Below are positions 55,640-64,000 of a DNA stretch of 64,000 nucleotides, piece after piece. The translations under genes were made by a program, and so were the position numbers. Positions within the stretch are counted from its first letter, which is position 1, and every line of letters begins with the position of its first letter. The stretch is from positions 6,098,292 to 6,162,291 of the forward strand of contig OZ005697.1 of NCBI GenBank assembly GCA_963930775.1. The letters are read 5' to 3'. The DNA is from Cliona cf. orientalis (taxonomy: Eukaryota > Porifera > Demospongiae > Clionaida > Clionaidae). The notes below the pieces were generated by a model that saw nothing but the letters and a program-made list of their open reading frames with translations, searched no databases and was not told the origin of the DNA.

Positions 55640-57346
55640 ATGGACATGGATCTCTCATCAAACAACAACATCAAAACAAGGAGTTGCCCAGAAAAAGGAA
55701 AAATACACTTTACATTTGACACAGAGGATACGATAGTCACACCTTATTTATACCTTTGCAATGGTGCAACTAAACTTGACCAAGATGGGCGGCAAGAGGG
55801 GAACTTACCTTTCTGCCCTGATGATTGTATTCCTGTTAACTTTTCACAATCTACGCTCTGGAATCTAGTATCATGTTCTGTTGATAACCAACTGCAGGCA
55901 TTTGGGCTCTATGACAACTTTACTCAACTAATGAATTCAGCACAAGTTAAGATCACCACATCGCTGTCGAAGGTGGACATCCATAGGCTATGATTCAATG
56001 AGATAATAAAATTATTTAGAGACAAGGAGCATTTCACTTTGGTAAGATGGAGTTAGCTAGCTAGCTAGCTACATGCAGTGTGCCTGATCATGAGTAGATT
56101 AGATAGGAGTGTTGAACTACATGCTAACGTGTTCTGGGAGGATGAGTAGATAATACGCGAGTAAATGAATTCAAATCTGAGGTCATGTAGGTGAGTAGAG
56201 CGGGTGTGTCCCACCCAGGCCACCATAGTACCAGCTGCACTATACAGTTATACAGCTGCAGTCTGCATTTACATAACACCCACTCAAAGTACTGATGTTG
56301 ATAGTGCATGGCAGCCTTGATTTTGTCTACGTCATCCTACCAGAACGCTGTTACTACGTTTGTACTGTAGTTCAGTACTCCTATCTAATCCTGATATAGC
56401 TATGTATACATGTATAATTATGTTATTATTGGTATGTATGTTGCTTGAGGTATGAAATTAGCATACAATGGTGTTGGTCCGTGATTATATTAATTATCCA
56501 CTCCTTATATGGAATACTCCATTGTGAGCACAAAATGTACCCTTTTCTTACAGAAACAAGGAAGGGGAGTGGTTTCTCCACTGGAGCCAAGGTGGTACTA
56601 CCAGGAACTGATCAGAAATGGGCACTACCTTATGCCACAGTTCACATCTGCACTCATCCTCACCAGTGATGTAAAGGTTTACTTTCCTGGTCTGGGAGTT
56701 TGGAATGATACTGATCAAACAAACAATGCTGTCAATATCCTGATGAAGTATAGTATGCATATTACGCTCCAAATCTAGATGGCGGATATGGACCTCTTTC
56801 ATTTGTACCAGCAGATGGTGCCATTAATAATGTCCATAGCTTCCGTGTTGAAAGAAAATTAATAGGGGTGGGATTTTAATAACTGTTCCAGGTGCACAAG
56901 TCATTGGGTATGTTACAAATATAATTTCAAAGTTTCCTGATAATCAGATATTGCCAAATACTACTCTATCTTGTCGAGAACTACCGTCTTCATCTGATCA
57001 TACTGAGGCTGAGACTCCTGGCCAAAGTGATAATAAGAGACAATGTAGATCCACTGAGGAGCAGTGGAAAGATGTACCACAAAGATTTGATGTGATGCAG
57101 CTCGCAAAGTCACTGTTCTCGGAGAAACTTTCAGAAAGTGACTCATTCTTGCACAAAAATGGACTGACTCCATTTCAGAGTGTTCATAGATTAATGGATG
57201 AGGTTGCTACCTCTAAAGACAGAGTAATAGAGCTCATGGAGACATTAAATTCTGAAGAGAAGGAGGGGCAGACACTTGGCCTCACTCAGCGCAATCCAGC
57301 TTTGGTGTATCAAAATGGAACAGCCAGCACGAGTAATTATTTGTAA
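55640..57346 (+). pseudogene. Unrecognised coding region, probably a broken or intron-containing gene
   Basis: Several plus-strand pieces look coding. 55640-55993 reads MDMDLSSNNNIKTRSCPEKG and on, 117 residues with cysteines. A piece after a TTCTTACAG acceptor (about 56552-56760) reads QGRGVVSPLEPRWYYQELIR...FPGLGVWNDTDQTNNAVNIL. One frame over, 56762-56878 reads YAPNLDGGYGPLSFVPADGA and ends in a stop. An exon after TTCCAG (56892-57346) reads AQVIGYVTNIISKFPDN, then a hydrophilic tail with possible helix (DVMQLAKSLFSEKL), ending ...STSNYL. I do not recognise the family. The frame change without splice sites near 56760 suggests decay. Confidence 0.4.
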
Positions 57347-58920
57347 CATCAAGATGAAAGATTAATGATAATAATATAATATTATTGTGCTATAAAGAAC
57401 TTCCTACTTTAAAGTTAGTTTTGAAATGGTAGCTAATTGGAACAACCTACTGTATTTATATTGAACTTCAGATTAACATGCACTTCACCAGGAGAGTTAG
57501 TTTGGATTTGATAATCAGTACTAGTTATGTACAGTTCAGTATCTAACCTATAGTAGGCATATTACATCAAAATTTTAGATTATTCTTTACACTTTCTTTA
57601 CCACACATAATAATAAAGGAGGCTTCAAGATACAATTTAGTCTTTGTTCCGTAAAATTTCATTGAGTGGTTGCAGAGATATGGCTGTTTTAATATTTCTA
57701 AACATCACAATTTTTCTGCCAGCTGTGTGTGTACTATTCCAATAGGGGAATGGCACGTAACATATTGATTACTTTAGAGGCCTATAACTCAAAAACTACA
57801 CTACTGATTGAATCCAAACTTGAAATATAGCATGTAAGTACCTCTCTACCTATTCTACTGATGAATTTAATGAATAAAAAAAATTTGGTGTGCATACATG
57901 TTTGGCTGCTACTGTAGCTAACACTTCACTGCCTCAGAATTCCAGAAGCTGACTTCATGCATGATTTTTTGAAATTACTAGTTTAGATGTCCGCTCAAAC
58001 ACATACATAAGTTTTCATAGTGTTACACACACATGTTCACACGTGTACATGCTCATATGCACATATTAATATTGTTTTCTGAAGTGGAATCTATTCTTAA
58101 AGTGTAAGACGAGTCCTGAGTTCTTTAGAAGCAACAAAGAGTTTAAAGTGTGTGCACTTTCTATGTATCATGTTTTTTGACAGAAATAGTCTAGCTAGGG
58201 GTAGTTTGAGCCAAAAATTTCATTTTTCATATTTTCAACACATTTTCTCGTATGCACACGTTATTTTACACAAAATAAAATGCTTATTGAGCTCTTTTCA
58301 ATCGAATACTTCAAACGTGGTTAAAACTACTAAAAAATTTGAAATCAGCACCTTGAGTTACCCCTAGAAGCATAAAATGCTCTGGAGAAGTGAGCACCAT
58401 CCGGGAGCAAGTTGAAGTTATCCATTAGCAATATTTGTGTGCCACAGTAGTTGAGTATGTGGTATTTATGGAGTTTTCCCTGAAGCCCTGCAATGCCGGA
58501 AGTGGTTACAACCCAACACTTTGGATACTGTAGTGTAGTGCTATCTTTGCTGAAGCCTGTGGTGCAAGTTTGGTGTTCGTAGCACATTGTAGTGAGTAGT
58601 TATGATCCCTGAAACTTCGTAATATTTACATGTGTGCAGGTTTTTTACAGGCAATTTTTTGGGGTTCTGACATGCCTACCTATAGAGTTTTCTCTATCAG
58701 TATGATAGAAGTAGCTATAGTGTGTGATTGCCTCTCCCAAAATACTGTCATTAGTTGCTCTCAAATTTCAGGGCTGGAAATATCACTGCACAAATAAACA
58801 TAATAATATTATTATTATAGCAATGTAGAGAAACAAAATTTTTTCAAAGGGAGTCACTTATGATTCCCCCAAATATGTCACCATCTTTCCTGCTAGAAAC
58901 ATACAAACTATTGTCACAGC
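57347..58920. other. Stretch without a recognised gene
   Basis: AT-rich sequence with no domain-bearing open frame. An 80-codon minus-strand frame at 58345-58587 is not supported by anything else. Confidence 0.5.
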
Positions 58921-58934
58921 ATAATTATATTATA

Positions 58935-59124
58935 TTACCCGGCGCTACCATAATATCCAGTATCACTGGTATTGAAAGGTAACTCCTCAGAATCTGTGTC
59001 AGGGTGTGGTATATCAAAGTAAGTGTAACTGGGCTGAGAGATACGGTCTGACTTCGGTACACTAGCCCGGCGTGCGATAGTTATAGAGGCTACTGCTTCA
59101 GCACGGTTCAGTGATGTGTTAGGT
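58935..59124 (-). CDS. C-terminal exon of an unrecognised gene, cut by the gap
   Basis: Reading leftwards from the gap on the minus strand: PNTSLNRAEAVASITIARRA, then SVPKSDRISQPSYTYFDIPH, then PDTDSEELPFNTSDTGYYGS and a stop at 58935-58937. The Ser/Thr/Asp/Tyr-rich composition, with several Tyr-containing motifs, would suit a cytoplasmic tail. The upstream part is lost in the N-run. No family is recognised, and the frame through the gap cannot be followed. Confidence 0.4.
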
Positions 59125-59324
59125 NNNNNNNNNNNNNNNNNNNNNNNNNNNNNNNNNNNNNNNNNNNNNNNNNNNNNNNNNNNNNNNNNNNNNNNNNNNN
59201 NNNNNNNNNNNNNNNNNNNNNNNNNNNNNNNNNNNNNNNNNNNNNNNNNNNNNNNNNNNNNNNNNNNNNNNNNNNNNNNNNNNNNNNNNNNNNNNNNNNN
59301 NNNNNNNNNNNNNNNNNNNNNNNN
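59125..59324. other. Assembly gap (200 N)
   Basis: Exactly 200 undetermined bases, likely a placeholder of unknown true length. Confidence 0.99.
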
Positions 59325-59424
59325 GATTTCCATAGGGCTTCACATTTCTGTCTGTGGATAGCCAGCAGCCAAACAGCATTATTTAGAAAATTTTGACGAT
59401 CTTTACCAGTTCATTCTCGGTACT

Positions 59425-59640
59425 TAGTTGTGCGCATGAACAGAAAGCACGCATTATGCACTGAGTAGGCACTGTCGATAGGCGTGGCTACGATGGCTAA
59501 CAAAAAGGCACTATTTGTGATGCTCATGGATCGTGTCCCTCGACTCCGATTTGAAACACTGGAGCCGGTTTTTCACCAAATTCGACTGATTTGTTGTGCT
59601 TACGAGTCGCTCAGGTGCCAAGGTCTTGAGGTATGGTGAT
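59425..59640. repeat. Dispersed repeat, copy 2
   Basis: This is diverged but collinear with 3667-3905 (GCGCATGAACAGAAAGCAC, TTGTGATGCTCATGGATC, TTACGAGTCGCTCAG). It is followed by TTTTTGTGCTCACAACAACG and CCCCTTGCGCATGCG, also seen at 5780-5870. Confidence 0.6.
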
Positions 59641-60185
59641 TTTTGTGCTCACAACAACGACGGCACGGCCGATTGCTTCACCCCTTGCGCATGCGTGCAG
59701 TTTAACGATGTCAACGTTGTATACAGTGTATGTCCATGGAAAGGTTTGATATTCTTCTTGTGAGTGTGTGTGTGAGAGAGAGAAACATTTACATATCCAC
59801 TGTTTTTGGCGTCTGGCACCCAAAACTCCTTTTCATCTATACTTGGCACTGCATACACATGTACATGTACATGTATTTACAGGCCCTAGCATTATTAATA
59901 TTATGCCTTTACATGTATAACTGACACTGGGATGATAGCAAGTAATCATTGTGGGTATGAATTTATAGCTTAGATCTAGCGAGCTCGCACTTGGGGGGAT
60001 TTCCCTATTAAGTCTAGCACATTGCAGGTGGAGGTCACGTCCGGGTCAACCGGTCTATCCCAGAAGTCCATGTACATGTACAGCTGTAGGCGGGGTAACC
60101 ATGCTCCCTTTCTTCATCAGACCTCACTCTACATGTACATATTGTGCAGTAGCCAAGATGCTAATTATTATTATTGATCATTCAG

Positions 60186-62707
<2,522 letters not shown>

Positions 62708-63171
62708 GTAATTTACTGCAAAAGAGCTAATTTTTATGTGCTGTACATGTGCTGTGTATAATGAAGTAACAATACAAAGTATGCAATGTTACCATAAGCC
62801 ACTGTTCTGTTATTATTTTGGAGCACTCATATCCCGGACTTTGTCCTATCATAATTATTAATATTTTTTGATCGTCTTGTCATGAATTTCACTCTCTTGT
62901 CTGATATAATACTGATACTCTGCTTAAGATGCGATACATTCTGAACTCACAGTACAATGTCATGTGCATGGACAATACAATGGTCACATTCCAGAAAGCT
63001 TATTGTATCAGATATGGACATGTAAAGGGTCGATCGTCGTTTACTTGATTGTAAGCAGGGAAGCACAATGTCATAATAATTGACATGTTATTATGGTTAT
63101 GAGGTGTAAATGTACCATAATTTTCTGCTTGCAGACCTTTTTGGGTATACACGTGGTGATGGATCGATAAG
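62708..63171. other. 3' flank of the VAMP4-like gene
   Basis: AT-rich probable 3' untranslated and intergenic sequence. No canonical AATAAA could be singled out (TAATGAAGTAACAATACAAAG near 62758). Nothing else is seen. Confidence 0.4.
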
Positions 63172-63409
63172 GAATTTATGTAGAGCCCGCATGTGCTTGT
63201 GCACTCATGCACTGATCTGAATTTTCCCCAAATTTAACAATAAAAAGTTATTATTAAAGAGCCACTCTCTAAGATTAGATTTGAGGGAAATTCAGACCAG
63301 TGATAAAACCTGCATGAGTATGTACACAAGCATATGCAGGCTCTACATAAAATTCCTCATCTACCACGATCTTATTCTGAAAGAGAGTGGCTCTAAATAA
63401 TAACTTTTT
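63172..63409. repeat. Compound inverted repeat
   Basis: Two blocks are each mirrored. AAAAAGTTATTATTAAAGAGCC (about 63243) mirrors 63381-63409, and the block with TGTAGAGCCCGCATGTGCTTG (about 63178) mirrors about 63300-63350. The result is a nested hairpin-prone segment. No coding content. Confidence 0.6.
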
Positions 63410-63556
63410 CAATGGGTAGTAAACTCCTGTTTGAATACCACTACCCCCCCCCCGCAAGCTGTTTCTGTGCGCGCATGCGCAGCACCAGGTAAAGGTCGTG
63501 ATAAGCACATGTATCATTCCAAGATGCTAACCACAAGTCCTACAATCCCCCACTGG

Positions 63557-63564
63557 TATATAAA
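63557..63564 (+). promoter_or_regulatory. TATA box 5' of the U4 gene
   Basis: TATATAAA centred about 28 bases before the U4 RNA start at 63588, a normal TATA spacing. Vertebrate U4 promoters use a PSE without TATA. Other animals vary, so the polymerase cannot be inferred from this alone. Confidence 0.5.
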
Positions 63565-63587
63565 GAAGGGGTTGCCAGGGCGAAGTT

Positions 63588-63732
63588 AGCTTTGCGCAGT
63601 GGCAGTACCATAGCCAATGAGGTCCAACCGAGGCGTGGTTATTGCTAATTGAAAACTTATCCCAATACCCAGTGATGACGACGTGAAAGATCGTCGGCTT
63701 CACAATTTTTGGAGGCTACCACGGTGGCTGCG
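63588..63732 (+). ncRNA. U4: U4 spliceosomal snRNA
   Basis: The sequence follows U4 closely from the 5' end. AGCTTTGCGCAGTGGCAGTA is followed by the K-turn stem-loop (CCAATGAGG...CCGAGGCG) and the U6-pairing region ATTGCTAATTGAAAACTT. The central stem-loop (GATGACGACGTGAAAGATCG) comes next, then the Sm site AATTTTTGG and a 3' hairpin GGCTACCACGGTGGCT. U4 pairs with U6 and is released during spliceosome activation. The whole length, about 145 nt, is normal. All core elements look intact, so it may be functional. The 3' hairpin and flank are tandemly duplicated just downstream. Confidence 0.93.
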
Positions 63733-63803
63733 GTCATAATGTATAAATGAGATTGCTGGAGGCTACCACGGTGGCTGCGGTCATAATGTATAAATGAGAT
63801 TGC
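63710..63803 (+). repeat. Tandem duplication of the U4 3' hairpin and flank (2 x 47 bp)
   Basis: 63710-63756 and 63757-63803 are identical, covering GGAGGCTACCACGGTGGCTG, the downstream CGGTCATAATGTATAAATGAG and GATTGC. The second copy lacks an upstream Sm site. Confidence 0.95.
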
Positions 63804-64000
63804 TTAGCTAGGGTATGATTTAAGTCTATGGGTGTCCACAATGCTGTTTCAATGTGTGTGTGTGTGTGTATTATTTCTGCATTAGTCTACCTAGGTGATA
63901 CCATAACCTCTGTAGCTATCACTAGCTCTTAGCCAGGGTTTCATCTAGCAACAAAAGTTTGGGGTGGAAGCGCGATAAACGAGTGGGCATATTTAACACA
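63804..64000. other. Window end, no recognised feature
   Basis: Contains a (TG)n patch near 63855-63868 and otherwise unremarkable sequence. Confidence 0.5.

Overview
This is eukaryotic, animal-type DNA. It has GT-AG introns in the death-domain/ROCO and VAMP4-like genes, single-exon secreted and membrane protein genes, a metazoan-type U4 snRNA, death domains, a TRIM-NHL protein and many small inverted-repeat transposons. The AT-rich composition, the frequent AGCTAGCT/CATGCATG tracts, the death-domain ROCO architecture and the expanded beta-helix membrane proteins suggest a demosponge such as Amphimedon. That species call is inference. One 200-base run of N (59125-59324) marks an assembly gap. 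|| Layout. 1-340: last exon of an unrecognised plus-strand gene. 0.8-14.6 kb: plus-strand, phase-1 exons encoding four death domains, then a large ROC-COR exon and a C-terminal death domain. Its introns, and one of its exons, are filled with MITEs. 14.8-20.9 kb: repeat-rich, with decayed minus-strand exons, two ~1 kb TTAA-flanked elements and a three-level nest of transposons holding a broken THAP/DDE transposase. 21.0-23.2 kb: TRIM-NHL gene (minus). 23.9-25.5 kb: first iduronate-2-sulfatase-like gene (minus). 26.4-27.6 kb: foldback element filled with a minisatellite. 28.0-32.6 kb: giant beta-helix plus multi-membrane-span gene (minus), split by a MITE. 36.0-40.0 and 41.5-46.3 kb: tandem duplicate of a related gene on plus, the first copy with one frameshift, the second a clear pseudogene. 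47.0-54.3 kb: four more sulfatase-like genes (plus, minus, broken minus, plus), the last lacking two catalytic residues. 55.6-57.3 kb: unrecognised, probably decayed coding region. 58.9-59.1 kb: C-terminal exon of a minus gene cut by the gap. 60.2-62.7 kb: VAMP4-like SNARE (plus). 63.6 kb: U4 snRNA with a duplicated 3' hairpin. || How the genes relate. The sulfatases would act on sulfated glycosaminoglycans in lysosomes or outside the cell, and they are interleaved with paralogous cell-surface beta-helix proteins, so 24-54 kb looks like a birth-and-death region for secreted and surface genes. The ROCO and TRIM-NHL genes are cytosolic signalling or E3 ligase candidates. No bacterial-style operon or CRISPR is present. 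The dominant theme is precise transposon insertion, including into three coding regions where target-site duplications show exactly what was interrupted.
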